Part shown: piece by piece, positions 8,164-17,401 of the stretch
Numbering within the stretch: the stretch's first letter is position 1
Layout of the letters: the number at the start of each line of letters is the position of its first letter
DNA from: Alkalimonas collagenimarina
Lineage (GTDB): Bacteria > Pseudomonadota > Gammaproteobacteria > Enterobacterales > Alteromonadaceae
DNA: 64,000 nucleotides
Assembly: GCF_030717845.1 (NCBI RefSeq)
Contig: NZ_JAUZVZ010000009.1
Span: forward strand, 62,001-126,000
Direction: 5' to 3'
Program-made: the position numbers and the translations under genes
The notes under the pieces: model-generated
What the model saw: the letters and a program-made list of their open reading frames with translations, nothing else
What the model was told of the DNA's origin: nothing
Databases searched by the model: none

Positions 8164-11100
8164 TTAGTCAGAAGGAACAGGTGCAGCATGTACCGGCTGC
8201 TCGTTGCTTTGCGGCTCAATGGTTTTGGCCAGCAACAAGTACATGGCTGGTACCACAAAGAGTGTGAAGGCGGTACCAATGGTCATGCCGCTGGCAATCA
8301 CCAAGCCCATGGCGTAACGTGAGGCAGCACCAGCACCACTGGCCATCAGCAATGGGATCATGGCCAGAACGGTGGCGGCTGTTGTCATCAGAATAGGCCG
8401 TAACCTGACGGCGGTGGCTTCTTCTATGGCCTCACGTTTACTGCGGCCCTCGGCCTGCAGCTGGTTGGCAAACTCGACAATCAAAATACCATGCTTGGCG
8501 ATTAAGCCGACCAGAGTGAGCAAGCCAACCTGAGTGTAGATATTCAGACTGGTAAAACCGAGGCTAATAAATATCAGCGCCCCACAGACACTCATCGGTA
8601 CTGTGACCAGAATAATCACTGCGTTTTTAAAGGACTCGAACTGAGCTGCCAGCACCAGGAAAATGACAATCAAAGCAAAGAAAAAGGTGACCACTAATTG
8701 CTGACCCTCTGCTTTAAACTGACGAGACTGCCCGGCGTAATCCACGGTAAAACCGGCTGGTAGTAGCTCAGCAGCAATGTCCTCAAGTACCGCCAAGGCT
8801 TCACCTAAAGGGACACCCGGGCGAGGTACCCCTGATATTTTTACTGCATTGAGTTGTTGAAAGCCCTTCAACGCTTGCGGTTGCACACTTTCTTCCAGAT
8901 GGATCAAAGTTGAAAGCGGCACCAGCTCACCATCGCGATTGCGGGTATAGAAATCTTTCAACTGCTCTGGGTTCAACCGCTCTGAGCGCTCAACCTGAGG
9001 GATCACCCGGTATGAGCGGTTATCCATGGCAAAGCGCCCCGCATCTGCACCGGCTGTTAGGCTACCTAGATCGGCAGCAATTTGTTGCATGCTAACCCCC
9101 ATCAAAGCGGCTTTTTCGCGATCGACATGCACGGTCTGGCGTGGCCGGTTGATTTTTAAATCGGTATCGACAAAGATAAAGCGGCCACTGGCCATGGCGC
9201 GGCCCATGACCTGCTGTGCAACCTCTTGCAGTGCTTCATACGATTGGGTCGAGCCTATTACGAACTCAACCGGCAAGCCACCACCCGGTGAGGGTAAGGA
9301 GGGCGGCACCACTGCAAAGGTGTTCAGTCCAGGCAGGGACTCAAGAAACGGCGTGATTTGCTGGTCTAAAATTTCCTGGGTCGAGCGTTCACGCTGATCC
9401 CATGGCGCTAATACCAAGCCAGCAATGGCGCTGTTGGTACCGCCCATACCATTAATGATAAAGACATTCTCCAGTTCCGGGATATCATCCAACAAGCGGT
9501 TCAGTTCTTTGGTGTTGCGCTCTAAGTAGTCAAGGGTAGCGTAACTATCTGCTTCGGCAATAGAGAACACGAAGCCCTGATCTTCAGCCGGCTCCAACTC
9601 CGCAGGGCTGCTGATAAACAAGAAGTAACAAGACACCAAAACAATGGCACCAAAGGTCAGTAAGACTGGATAGAAGTTTAACGCGCCATGCAACTGGCGT
9701 TGATAGCCCCGGCGTAAACTGGCAAAGCGGCGATCTAACCAAGCTTCTAAGCGCGGTTTTTCGGCTTCGCTTTTATGCGCTTTTAAAATATAAGCACACA
9801 TGACCGGCGATAAGGTTAATGCGACCACACCAGATAAAATAACTGTGGCCGCTAAGGTAAAGGCAAACTCGACAAAAAGTACTCCCGTCAAGCCACCGAC
9901 AAAGCCGATAGGAATGAAGACCGCCACCAGGGTAGTGGACATGGCAATAATAGGCCAGGCCAACTGACGCGCACCTAGTATGGCGGCTTCGGTACGCGAT
10001 TTGCCTTCTTCCATAAAGCGGTGAATATTTTCCAGCATGATGATGGCGTCATCCACCACAATACCAATGGCAAGCACCATGGCCAGTAATGTCAGGAGGT
10101 TGATGGAAAAACCTAGCAGCCACATCAAAAAGAAGGTACCAATCAACGACACCGGAATCGCAAGTGCAGGAATAATGACACTGCGCATTGAGCCCAAAAA
10201 GGCATAGATCACCAACACCACGATCAGCAGGGCTAAGACAATGGATACCACCACTTCATTGATCGCATTTTCAATGTATTCAGTTGAATCATATGGGATA
10301 TCGGCTGATAAGCCCTCAGGCAGCTGAGTGATAATATCCTGCTCCCAGACCCGACGTACGTCGGCAATCACATCCAGGGCGTTGGCATCTGGGGCAATTT
10401 CAATGCCCATAAAGGTAGCGGCTAGACCATTAAAGCTGACGGAACTTTCATAACTTTCAGCACCAAGTTCAACAGTAGCAATATCATTTAACCGCACCAA
10501 GGCATCACTGTCAGAGCGGATCACCAGCTGTTCAAATTCACCCTGACTGCGTAGGTCGGTTGCAGCATTTAAATCCACTGCAACCATCTGGCCTTTGGTA
10601 CGGCCAAGTGCTGCCAGTACATTGTTACTACGCAGAGCCGTGCTGACATCACTGCCTGTAATACCTAAAGAGGCCATCCGGGTTGGATCCAGCCAAATCC
10701 GCATGGCAAAGGTACGAGCTCCTAAAATTTCGGCCCGCTGTACGCCTGGGATCGTTGCTAGCTGAGGCTCTACCACCCGCACCAGATAATCGGTGATTTG
10801 GTTGTTACCCAGCACTTCACTGTAAAACGACAGATACATGGCAGCAGTGTCTTGCCCCACTTTCAAATCGACCACAGGATCGCGGGCGTTTTCCGGCAGC
10901 TCAGAACGTACTTTGTTCACCTGTGCGGCTATTTGCGTCAGCGCTTCATTCGGATCGTAATCCAGTCGTAAATAGGCTTCGATGCTGCTCATGCCAGCAA
11001 CTGAGGTTGAGACGATGTAGTCTATACCTTCGGCGGCCGCGATTTCACGTTCCAATGGGCTGGTGATAAAGCCTTGGATCAAATCAGCATCGGCGCCGAT

Positions 11101-11253
11101 ATAGGTGGTGGATACCGTGACGACGGCATTTTGGATCTCTGGGAACTGACGGACATTCATATCAAAAATGGCACGAAATCCCAGCAACAGTATAAACAGA
11201 CTGACCACGGTCGCCAGTACGGGTTTACGGATGAACACATCGGTAAAACGCAT
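8164..11253 (-). CDS. RND efflux pump inner-membrane permease (HAE-1/AcrB family)
   Basis: A 1029-residue inner-membrane drug/proton antiporter subunit. It starts in the typical way (MRFTDVFIRKPVLATVV) with TM1 at ~11-29. The internal duplication of a large periplasmic loop followed by a TM bundle is visible. TM4 carries the proton-relay pair D401-D402 (GIVVDDAIIMLENI), equivalent to AcrB D407/D408. Length is full for the family. It is encoded 11 bases after the membrane-fusion protein on the same strand and needs an outer-membrane TolC-type partner not encoded in this operon; a TolC-family gene lies at the far right of the window. The substrate range cannot be read from sequence. Confidence 0.93.
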   Translation of the reverse strand: MRFTDVFIRKPVLATVVSLFILLLGFRAIFDMNVRQFPEIQNAVVTVSTTYIGADADLIQGFITSPLEREIAAAEGIDYIVSTSVAGMSSIEAYLRLDYDPNEALTQIAAQVNKVRSELPENARDPVVDLKVGQDTAAMYLSFYSEVLGNNQITDYLVRVVEPQLATIPGVQRAEILGARTFAMRIWLDPTRMASLGITGSDVSTALRSNNVLAALGRTKGQMVAVDLNAATDLRSQGEFEQLVIRSDSDALVRLNDIATVELGAESYESSVSFNGLAATFMGIEIAPDANALDVIADVRRVWEQDIITQLPEGLSADIPYDSTEYIENAINEVVVSIVLALLIVVLVIYAFLGSMRSVIIPALAIPVSLIGTFFLMWLLGFSINLLTLLAMVLAIGIVVDDAIIMLENIHRFMEEGKSRTEAAILGARQLAWPIIAMSTTLVAVFIPIGFVGGLTGVLFVEFAFTLAATVILSGVVALTLSPVMCAYILKAHKSEAEKPRLEAWLDRRFASLRRGYQRQLHGALNFYPVLLTFGAIVLVSCYFLFISSPAELEPAEDQGFVFSIAEADSYATLDYLERNTKELNRLLDDIPELENVFIINGMGGTNSAIAGLVLAPWDQRERSTQEILDQQITPFLESLPGLNTFAVVPPSLPSPGGGLPVEFVIGSTQSYEALQEVAQQVMGRAMASGRFIFVDTDLKINRPRQTVHVDREKAALMGVSMQQIAADLGSLTAGADAGRFAMDNRSYRVIPQVERSERLNPEQLKDFYTRNRDGELVPLSTLIHLEESVQPQALKGFQQLNAVKISGVPRPGVPLGEALAVLEDIAAELLPAGFTVDYAGQSRQFKAEGQQLVVTFFFALIVIFLVLAAQFESFKNAVIILVTVPMSVCGALIFISLGFTSLNIYTQVGLLTLVGLIAKHGILIVEFANQLQAEGRSKREAIEEATAVRLRPILMTTAATVLAMIPLLMASGAGAASRYAMGLVIASGMTIGTAFTLFVVPAMYLLLAKTIEPQSNEQPVHAAPVPSD

Positions 11254-11264
11254 AACGCCGCTCC

Positions 11265-12383
11265 TTATTGATTCTCTGGCTGTGGATTGAGATCGGCACT
11301 GGGTTGCGCATTGCCATTTTCACTCACTTTGACAGCTGCTCCGTTGCGTAATTTCAATAAGCCTGAGGTGGCAACACGATCGCCGGCTTCGAGGCCATCA
11401 AGCACCCGGATCAGATCACCACGGCTTTCGCCCGTTTGCACAAATCGTTGAAACGCTTTTAGTTGGCCATCCTCTTCCCGTAGCACGAAGACCGAATTGC
11501 CATAGGTATTAAATTGCATGGCTGTTTGTGGGATCAGCAAGACATCCTGCTCTTCCCCCGTATGGACATCAATTCGAGCAAACATGCCCGGTCGTAGTAG
11601 TTGATCCGGGTTTTCAAAGGTGGCCTGAATTTCGACACTGCGGCTGGATGCGCGCACAGCCGGCGCAATAGCGGTAATTTGGCCGGTAAAGGTTTGATCG
11701 CGATGGGCATCCACTTGGATGGACAGGTTTTGCCCCGGATGAATTTGCGATAAACGTTGCTCAGGCAAGGTAAAGTTTAGATAAATCGGGTCCAGTGATT
11801 CAATGGATACCACAGCAGAACCCGGTGACACCAACTGACCTAAATTAACACGACGAATGCCGGCAATACCGCTAAATGGTGCTCGAATGACTTTTTGTGC
11901 AATTCTGGCCTGCTGAATGTTAACGGCAGCACTGGCTTGCTCGGCCTCGCTTTCACGACGGCGCAATTCAAGCTCAGAAACGCTATTGTCTTGATACAGG
12001 CGTTGCGTCCGGTTTAGCTCCAGCTTGGCTAATTGCTCGGCAGCTTTGAGACGGGACAATTCGGGTTGATCGATGCTGTCATCCAATTGCACTAAAATCT
12101 GATTTTTTTCAACAGCGCTGCCATTCTCAAACAAAATCGCATTGACGATGCCGCTGGTTTCTGCGGTTAGCTCTGTGCCTTGTACGGCAACAAAGCTGCC
12201 CACCGCTTGAATAGCAGGTTCCCAGCGATCGGCATAGGCTTCTGCTGCGGTAATGCTAGCCACTGGCATCGGCATGTTATCAAAAAACTGATTCATAAAA
12301 TGATTGCCAATGGCTTTGTAACCAAAGATACCGCCAAACACGATGATGACGGCGAGTAACATCAGACTCATGCGCTTAAACAT
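11265..12383 (-). CDS. RND efflux periplasmic adaptor (membrane-fusion protein)
   Basis: A 372-residue periplasmic adaptor. An N-terminal hydrophobic anchor (residues ~5-22) is followed by the lipoyl half-motif around GSFVAVQGTELTAETSG, a coiled-coil alpha-hairpin (~95-165, LKAAEQLAKLELNRTQRLY onward), the second lipoyl half (VIRAPFSGIAGIRRVNLGQ), the beta-barrel and the membrane-proximal domain. The anchor lacks a lipobox cysteine, so it is tethered by the helix or cleaved. It links the adjacent RND permease with an outer-membrane channel and is probably co-transcribed with it. Confidence 0.92.
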   Translation of the reverse strand: MFKRMSLMLLAVIIVFGGIFGYKAIGNHFMNQFFDNMPMPVASITAAEAYADRWEPAIQAVGSFVAVQGTELTAETSGIVNAILFENGSAVEKNQILVQLDDSIDQPELSRLKAAEQLAKLELNRTQRLYQDNSVSELELRRRESEAEQASAAVNIQQARIAQKVIRAPFSGIAGIRRVNLGQLVSPGSAVVSIESLDPIYLNFTLPEQRLSQIHPGQNLSIQVDAHRDQTFTGQITAIAPAVRASSRSVEIQATFENPDQLLRPGMFARIDVHTGEEQDVLLIPQTAMQFNTYGNSVFVLREEDGQLKAFQRFVQTGESRGDLIRVLDGLEAGDRVATSGLLKLRNGAAVKVSENGNAQPSADLNPQPENQ

Positions 12384-12452
12384 GATTGCTCCTTGATAGG
12401 CTGCTCTGCAGCCTGCTGTTTAAATGAAAGCCGTTGGAAGGGCTATCTTGTT

Positions 12453-13175
12453 TCATGAATGAATATTCAACTGTTGTTCGATTTGTTGTACCAGGGTTTG
12501 CAACGTCTCTGTGCTGGATAAATCCAATAAAGGATGCCAGCTCATGCCATTGAGTAATCGATTCATGTTGCGGTACATGGTCATCGGGCCACGAGGAATG
12601 GAAAAGGCTTCCAACAACCCCTGTGTATGGTCCAGCGTATGACTTCCCTGACATAAAGCCCAGGTGCCGTAAGCAAGCTCCATCGTACTGGCTCCTTGTG
12701 GATCCAGATCACCATCATCAATCGCTTGCTGCACAATGCCACTCACAATGCGGCATATGGGCTGGCCACATTGCAGCAGTTGGCTGCGTCTGGTTTCAGA
12801 TGCATTTTCCCATACGGCTTCCGTCATTACGTATTGCGATAACTTGACGTAGTTGGCCTGACGCTGGTTGAAGTCTTGCTCGGCGACGCAGATGGCAAAG
12901 ATACGTTGGCGTGATGGAGCTTGCCACTGCTCAATGCGTTCAAACAACTCCAGATGCAGTGCTGAATGCCGGGCCATTAATGCCATCAACAAATCTTCTT
13001 TTGAAGTGAAGTGCTGGTATAACGTACCGGTAGCATAATCGCAGGCCTTGGCCAGTTTGGCCATTTGCAGTTGCATAAAGCCTTCCTGTTCAATGAGCTG
13101 TTCAGCCGCGTCTAAAAAGAGTTGTTCCCGCTCTTCGCGCTCGCGCTGCTTTCGTTCAGATGTACCCATAGCCAC
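12453..13175 (-). CDS. TetR/AcrR-family regulator of the efflux operon
   Basis: A 240-residue repressor-type protein. The N-terminal TetR helix-turn-helix spans ~15-65 and includes the recognition helix region YATGTLYQHFTSKEDLL. The C-terminal ligand-binding part has no recognisable motif. It lies 69 bases upstream of the adaptor gene on the same strand, so it probably controls the pump in a single TetR-MFP-RND unit. An ATG two codons inside the frame is an alternative start. Confidence 0.85.
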   Translation of the reverse strand: MAMGTSERKQREREEREQLFLDAAEQLIEQEGFMQLQMAKLAKACDYATGTLYQHFTSKEDLLMALMARHSALHLELFERIEQWQAPSRQRIFAICVAEQDFNQRQANYVKLSQYVMTEAVWENASETRRSQLLQCGQPICRIVSGIVQQAIDDGDLDPQGASTMELAYGTWALCQGSHTLDHTQGLLEAFSIPRGPMTMYRNMNRLLNGMSWHPLLDLSSTETLQTLVQQIEQQLNIHS

Positions 13176-13264
13176 CTCTATTGATAAGGCGGCATATTTT
13201 GAACTAGATTCAAAAAACGATCAAGCATTCATTTTGTGAACTTATGTAACGATTTATTGCAGTG

Positions 13265-14194
13265 CTATGGCACTGTGGCTAGTTTTTTGCGCGGTTTAAA
13301 ACGGAGCCAAAGCGGTTTCAACTTATGAAAGGGGGTTAACACTAAGGCGTTGCCGGTAAGCACCAAAGTGAAGCCAATGAGCGTACTTAGTTGCCATTGG
13401 AAGTCTTCAAACAGTGAACTAAATACCACGGCTACTAAAGGGAATAAGACAATCACATAACTGGCTTTTTCCGGGCCCATTCGTTTCAATAGCGCAAAGT
13501 AGCAACCAAACGCAATGACTGAACCAAACAACGACAAGTACAATAACGACCACAGGTACTCTGGTGTGCTGCCGATGCTGAAGCTTTTGCCATTGAGGAG
13601 TGCTAAGGCGGTAAGAGCTACGGTTCCATATAGCATGCCCCAGGCATTCATTGGCAAGATAGCCAGACCTCGACGTGAATTGTGGACACTGAGCATATTG
13701 CCGAATGAAGCGCTGAGGGTACCCGATAGCACCAAAATCAAACCTAACAAGCTTGTGTTGAGCAGTGATCGTTCCGCTAAGTCTGGTGCAAACAGGACAA
13801 CAATCCCACCAATGCCGAGCAGGGCGCCGACATAGATCCGCTTGGCGATGGGCTGACCAAAAAACAATCGGGTATTGATGATGTTCATCAACAGTAAGGT
13901 AGAAAATGCAATGGCAGCCATGGCTGATGTCAGATAGAGCTGCGCCTGATACAGCAAGTAATAATTCAAGGCAAAGTTAAGTAGTGCCATCAGGGCGACA
14001 CTAAGGTGTAGCGGTAACGGCATCCGCATTGGCAATCGGCGCCACCAGCACCACAGCCATAATAACAACGCGGCAAGACCAAAACGATAGACCAAAGAAA
14101 CTTCCACCGCTACGTCGCCCAGCTGAAACTCGATAGCAAACCATGTCGAGCCCCAAATCAGGACGGTGATCAGGTAGAGTAAAGCAGTGTGCAT
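13265..14194 (-). CDS. EamA/DMT-family exporter
   Basis: A 309-residue inner-membrane protein with about ten hydrophobic helices in two EamA halves. It begins MHTALLYLITVLIWGSTWFA, the usual start of EamA carriers, with the conserved WGSTW motif. The longer frame to 14383 would run through the regulator gene and was rejected. DMT carriers of this kind export amino acids or other metabolites. The divergent MocR-type regulator, with a palindrome between the genes, suggests control by a PLP- or amino-acid-related signal. Confidence 0.85.
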   Translation of the reverse strand: MHTALLYLITVLIWGSTWFAIEFQLGDVAVEVSLVYRFGLAALLLWLWCWWRRLPMRMPLPLHLSVALMALLNFALNYYLLYQAQLYLTSAMAAIAFSTLLLMNIINTRLFFGQPIAKRIYVGALLGIGGIVVLFAPDLAERSLLNTSLLGLILVLSGTLSASFGNMLSVHNSRRGLAILPMNAWGMLYGTVALTALALLNGKSFSIGSTPEYLWSLLYLSLFGSVIAFGCYFALLKRMGPEKASYVIVLFPLVAVVFSSLFEDFQWQLSTLIGFTLVLTGNALVLTPFHKLKPLWLRFKPRKKLATVP

Positions 14195-14240
14195 GTGTGG
14201 CTCCCTAACAGAAAGTCTGCGATCACTGGGCATACTAGCG

Positions 14241-14291
14241 ATTTTCTGTATACTCACCATATACAGAAAATGAAAAATGTGACCTATACAG
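14241..14291 (+). promoter_or_regulatory. Perfect 12-bp inverted repeat plus extra half-site between EamA and MocR genes
   Basis: ATTTTCTGTATA (14241-14252) and TATACAGAAAAT (14260-14271) are perfect inverted repeats around the 7-base spacer CTCACCA. A third copy of TATACAG lies at 14285-14291, in direct orientation 25 bases after the second arm. The inverted plus direct arrangement matches what is known for MocR/PdxR-type operators. It is the probable binding site of the adjacent MocR regulator. Confidence 0.65.
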
Positions 14292-14302
14292 ACGGGGTGT
14301 GG

Positions 14303-15742
14303 ATGAATCCAGTGATTCAACGTGATCAAGCCGAGTTTTTGTACCAGCAAGTGGTTCGGTTGATCCGTCAACTGCAACAACAACAGGTATTACGGATTGG
14401 GGAGCGACTGCCGTCACTCAGGCAACTGAGTCAACAACTTGGGGTTAGCATTCCGACGGTGCGCCAGGGCTATGAAGAGCTGGAACGATTGGGGGTGATC
14501 GAAGCCCGGGATCGTTCAGGGTATTATCTGAAAGCCGAAAGCCAGCCCTCATGCCGGCCGGGCCGTTTGCCGCTGAACAGTGAGCCAGTTCCGGTGCGTC
14601 AGCAGACATTACTGGAGCAGTTTTATCAGGCGGTACACCAGCCTGGTATTTTGCCATTGGGTATTGCTCAACCGAGTATGGCTCACCCCTCCGAAAAAGC
14701 ATTGCTGCGTACTATGCGTCGTGTCACCACGCTAGCCGGCCACCAAGTGATGCATTATGGCCCGATTGATGGGTTTGCACCGCTTAAGCGTCAGTTGGCA
14801 TTTCGCTATCTGGATGTGGGGTTATCCTTGCAACCGGATGAGCTGATCATCACCAACGGTGGTCAGGAGGCTTTAGCCATCGCTTTGCAGGCGGTCGCCA
14901 AAGCTGGTGATGTGATTGCGGTGGAGTCACCAACCTATTTTGGAGTCTTGGAGTTGATTGAAACTCTCGGCATGATGGCGGTCGAAATTCCAGTCTGCCC
15001 GGATGATGGCATCTGGCTGGATGATTTGCAGCATGTGCTGGAAACTCAGCCGATCCGGGCCTGTGTATTTTCATCGTCGATCAGTAATCCGATGGGATCT
15101 TTTATGCCCGACACGCAGCGTGAGCAATTGGTCACGCTGCTAGAGCAGCGCGATATACCATTGATAGAAGATGATGTGTACGGTGAGCTCTATTTTGGCG
15201 TTCAGCGTGGCCGACCTGCGCAGTGTTTCAGCCGTAAAGGTTTAGTACTGACCTGCAGCTCATTTTCCAAAACAGTGGCCCCGAGTTATCGGGTTGGCTG
15301 GTTGCTGCCGGGGCGTTTTGGCACTGAAGTATGGCGGTTAAAACGAGCGCTATCTTTTTCGTCCTCGTTGCTCAATCAGTGGACCATGTCTGAATTTATT
15401 GTCAGTGGGGATTATGATCGCAACCTGAAAAAACTTCGCCAGGCCTTACGATTAAATAAAGATCGAATGATGGCATTGGTGCAGCAACACTTTCCCGTGG
15501 GTACCAAAGTCAGCCATCCGCAGGGCGGTGCTGTGCTCTGGATTGAACTGGCCGAAACGGTGGACTGCAATCACTTATTCCAGCAAGCCTTGCATCAGCA
15601 GATCAGTATTGCACCGGGCAGTTTGTTTTCTCCCAGTCAGAAGTTTACTAACTGTTTCCGACTGAGTTTTGGAGTGCGTTGGCAGCCGGAGGTTGAGCAA
15701 GCGATTCAGACGCTGGGGCAATTAGTAGTTGTTGCGCCGTAA
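14303..15742 (+). CDS. MocR/PdxR-type regulator (GntR HTH fused to aminotransferase-like domain)
   Basis: A 479-residue fusion. Residues ~10-80 form a GntR-family winged helix-turn-helix (GERLPSLRQLSQQLGVSIPT). Residues ~110-475 are a fold-type I aminotransferase-like domain, with the NGGQEALAIALQAV turn, the IEDDVYGEL motif carrying the PLP-contacting Asp and Tyr, and CSSFSKTVAPSYRVGW whose Lys is the expected PLP Schiff-base residue. MocR regulators sense PLP or amino compounds and control a neighbouring transporter or enzyme. The ATG at 14303 (after GGGGTGTGG) was preferred to the upstream in-frame starts, which would overlap the operator. The 3' end overlaps the convergent binding-protein gene by 21 bases. 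Confidence 0.85.
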   Translation: MNPVIQRDQAEFLYQQVVRLIRQLQQQQVLRIGERLPSLRQLSQQLGVSIPTVRQGYEELERLGVIEARDRSGYYLKAESQPSCRPGRLPLNSEPVPVRQQTLLEQFYQAVHQPGILPLGIAQPSMAHPSEKALLRTMRRVTTLAGHQVMHYGPIDGFAPLKRQLAFRYLDVGLSLQPDELIITNGGQEALAIALQAVAKAGDVIAVESPTYFGVLELIETLGMMAVEIPVCPDDGIWLDDLQHVLETQPIRACVFSSSISNPMGSFMPDTQREQLVTLLEQRDIPLIEDDVYGELYFGVQRGRPAQCFSRKGLVLTCSSFSKTVAPSYRVGWLLPGRFGTEVWRLKRALSFSSSLLNQWTMSEFIVSGDYDRNLKKLRQALRLNKDRMMALVQQHFPVGTKVSHPQGGAVLWIELAETVDCNHLFQQALHQQISIAPGSLFSPSQKFTNCFRLSFGVRWQPEVEQAIQTLGQLVVVAP

Positions 15743-16885
15743 TGCTTGTTCGACATCAATACCAACCGTTAGCACGCCACTATGCTGGCCTGCTTCATCC
15801 ACTATGGCCAGACTCAGTTGCACTTGAAAGCGTTGGGTAGATGCATCAAACACGACCGCATCAAGGAAATAATCTTTGTCTTGCTGAAATACGTTGAGAA
15901 ACTTGGCCTCGTTGCCTTGCCAATAATCTGAGGTAATGGCACTGATCGCGACATTTTTCCCTTGTTGGTCGGTGACAATAATTTCATTAACGAGCCCTGC
16001 TTGCTGCTGTTGCCATTGCTGCAAAAACTGCGAAAGGGGCTGTTGTAGCATGCGGCGACCGAGCTGTGGTTCCATCTGCTCAACCTCATCTATCCATTGT
16101 TGATCTTTGGCGTGGAGCTGTGTTGGTGGCATTGGTTTGGTATTGCTCGCTAAAACGCCTTCGATCACCGCAGTGGAGCTGGCTAGTTGCTTAATTGGCG
16201 TTAACAGTAACTGAAGGATTTGTTCCTGCTCAATGGGAGAAAGTGCAAATGGTGCTTGTGCACAGGTATGGATATGTTGATTAAATTGGCTAAGAAACTC
16301 GGGATGCTGTTGTAAAAACTGATACGAAACAAATAAACCCAGCGGCACGTAACGGAAAAAGTCGCGTCGATAGGAGCGGGCATCAATAGCTAATTGTTCG
16401 GCGGCAAAGGCGAAATCTTCTAAATCAAGCAAGACCTTATCAATACGTTGACGCTGCAATACCTGCATGAGCTCGGAGAGAGTATTGACTTCAACCGCTG
16501 GCTTAATGCCTGTAAATTCATACCAATTGGCTTGATGACTACCGCGAATGACCCCATATACGATGGTATCGTCGCTTTTGCCAATACTGTCCGGGTGGGT
16601 AAACCAATACCAATTTTCCAGAAACATCGGGGCGGACAGCTCACCATAATGCTGCATTTCGGCTAGTAAAATGGCGGTAAAGTAGCCATCGAGCCGTTGC
16701 ATTCTTACTTCTTGACGAGCTCGTAGCCAAGGCAACGTTTGCAACTGATAAGGCATTCGTAATTGCTGCAAAATGCAGTGTACTTGCCGTGAGGCATTAT
16801 TTGGAGATGTCACCGGAACATTGGTGCCCAACTGGATTGGGCTGCTACTCAATAGTAGCAAGCTCAGGATAGGACTTATCAGCAT
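15722..16885 (-). CDS. Periplasmic binding-protein domain fused to a C-terminal Cache/PDC-like sensor domain
   Basis: A 387-residue exported protein. An N-terminal hydrophobic stretch (MLISPILSLLLLSSSP) looks like a signal peptide. Residues ~25-215 read like a family 3 solute-binding domain of the orphan type found in marine gammaproteobacteria (LPWLRARQEV, then YGVIRGSHQ). Residues ~240-385 resemble a PDC/Cache ligand sensor (NEIIVTDQQGKNVAISAIT, SDYWQGNEAKF, LTVGIDVEQAL). No membrane-spanning or signalling output domain follows, so the sensor portion stands alone. The ligand is unknown. The gene ends inside the last codons of the convergent MocR gene. Confidence 0.6.
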   Translation of the reverse strand: MLISPILSLLLLSSSPIQLGTNVPVTSPNNASRQVHCILQQLRMPYQLQTLPWLRARQEVRMQRLDGYFTAILLAEMQHYGELSAPMFLENWYWFTHPDSIGKSDDTIVYGVIRGSHQANWYEFTGIKPAVEVNTLSELMQVLQRQRIDKVLLDLEDFAFAAEQLAIDARSYRRDFFRYVPLGLFVSYQFLQQHPEFLSQFNQHIHTCAQAPFALSPIEQEQILQLLLTPIKQLASSTAVIEGVLASNTKPMPPTQLHAKDQQWIDEVEQMEPQLGRRMLQQPLSQFLQQWQQQQAGLVNEIIVTDQQGKNVAISAITSDYWQGNEAKFLNVFQQDKDYFLDAVVFDASTQRFQVQLSLAIVDEAGQHSGVLTVGIDVEQALRRNNY

Positions 16886-17046
16886 AAAGAGACAAATATA
16901 GCAAAAATGTTTATTGACTATAGCATGATTTTAACGAGTCGCAGGTTCAGGCTGCGCTCAGCTTTCATTGGTTACACTGGCAGAAGGCATGACGGTTCCG
17001 GGCTTTTGCCGTATGATGAACCCATAGTGGGTAAGAGGTAGTGAGC

Positions 17047-17373
17047 ATGATGTTTTCTTTTCGGCGTCAAACAGGCAGCTGGCAACAGCGTTGGCAGCAG
17101 CAACAGCAAGCGGGTCCTGTTCAACGATTATTAGCCTGGCTGGTTATGGGTATAGTGTTGTTGTTTGGTGCTATGCTGATGTTGGTGCTTTTGGTATTCA
17201 GCTGGTTGTTGATACCGATATTGTTATGGCGTTACCGGCGCAAGATGCGCGCATTTCAACAGGCAGCTCAACAAGCGCAACAACAATACCAAGGGCAGGC
17301 CAATGAAACAAAGCCAGGATCCTCACCCCATCGGGTGATCGAAGGGGAAGTGCTCGATAAAAAAGAGGACTAA
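17047..17373 (+). CDS. Small single-pass membrane protein of unknown function
   Basis: A 108-residue protein with a Gln-rich N-terminus, a long hydrophobic segment at ~30-58 (VMGIVLLFGAMLMLVLLVF) followed by RYRRKMR, and a Gln-rich cytosolic tail. No recognised domain. The ATG at 17047 is 8 bases after AGAGG; a GTG two codons upstream is too close to that site. The repeated Gln pairs recur in many proteins of this genome and are not a special signature. Confidence 0.65.
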   Translation: MMFSFRRQTGSWQQRWQQQQQAGPVQRLLAWLVMGIVLLFGAMLMLVLLVFSWLLIPILLWRYRRKMRAFQQAAQQAQQQYQGQANETKPGSSPHRVIEGEVLDKKED

Positions 17374-17401
17374 TGGTGTAGCCGAGCTATCCTAAGGGCT
17401 T

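Noticed and set aside
14194-14383. Longer N-terminus for the EamA exporter reaching 14383.
   Set aside because: It would run through the operator and the MocR coding sequence; the conserved EamA start is at 14194.
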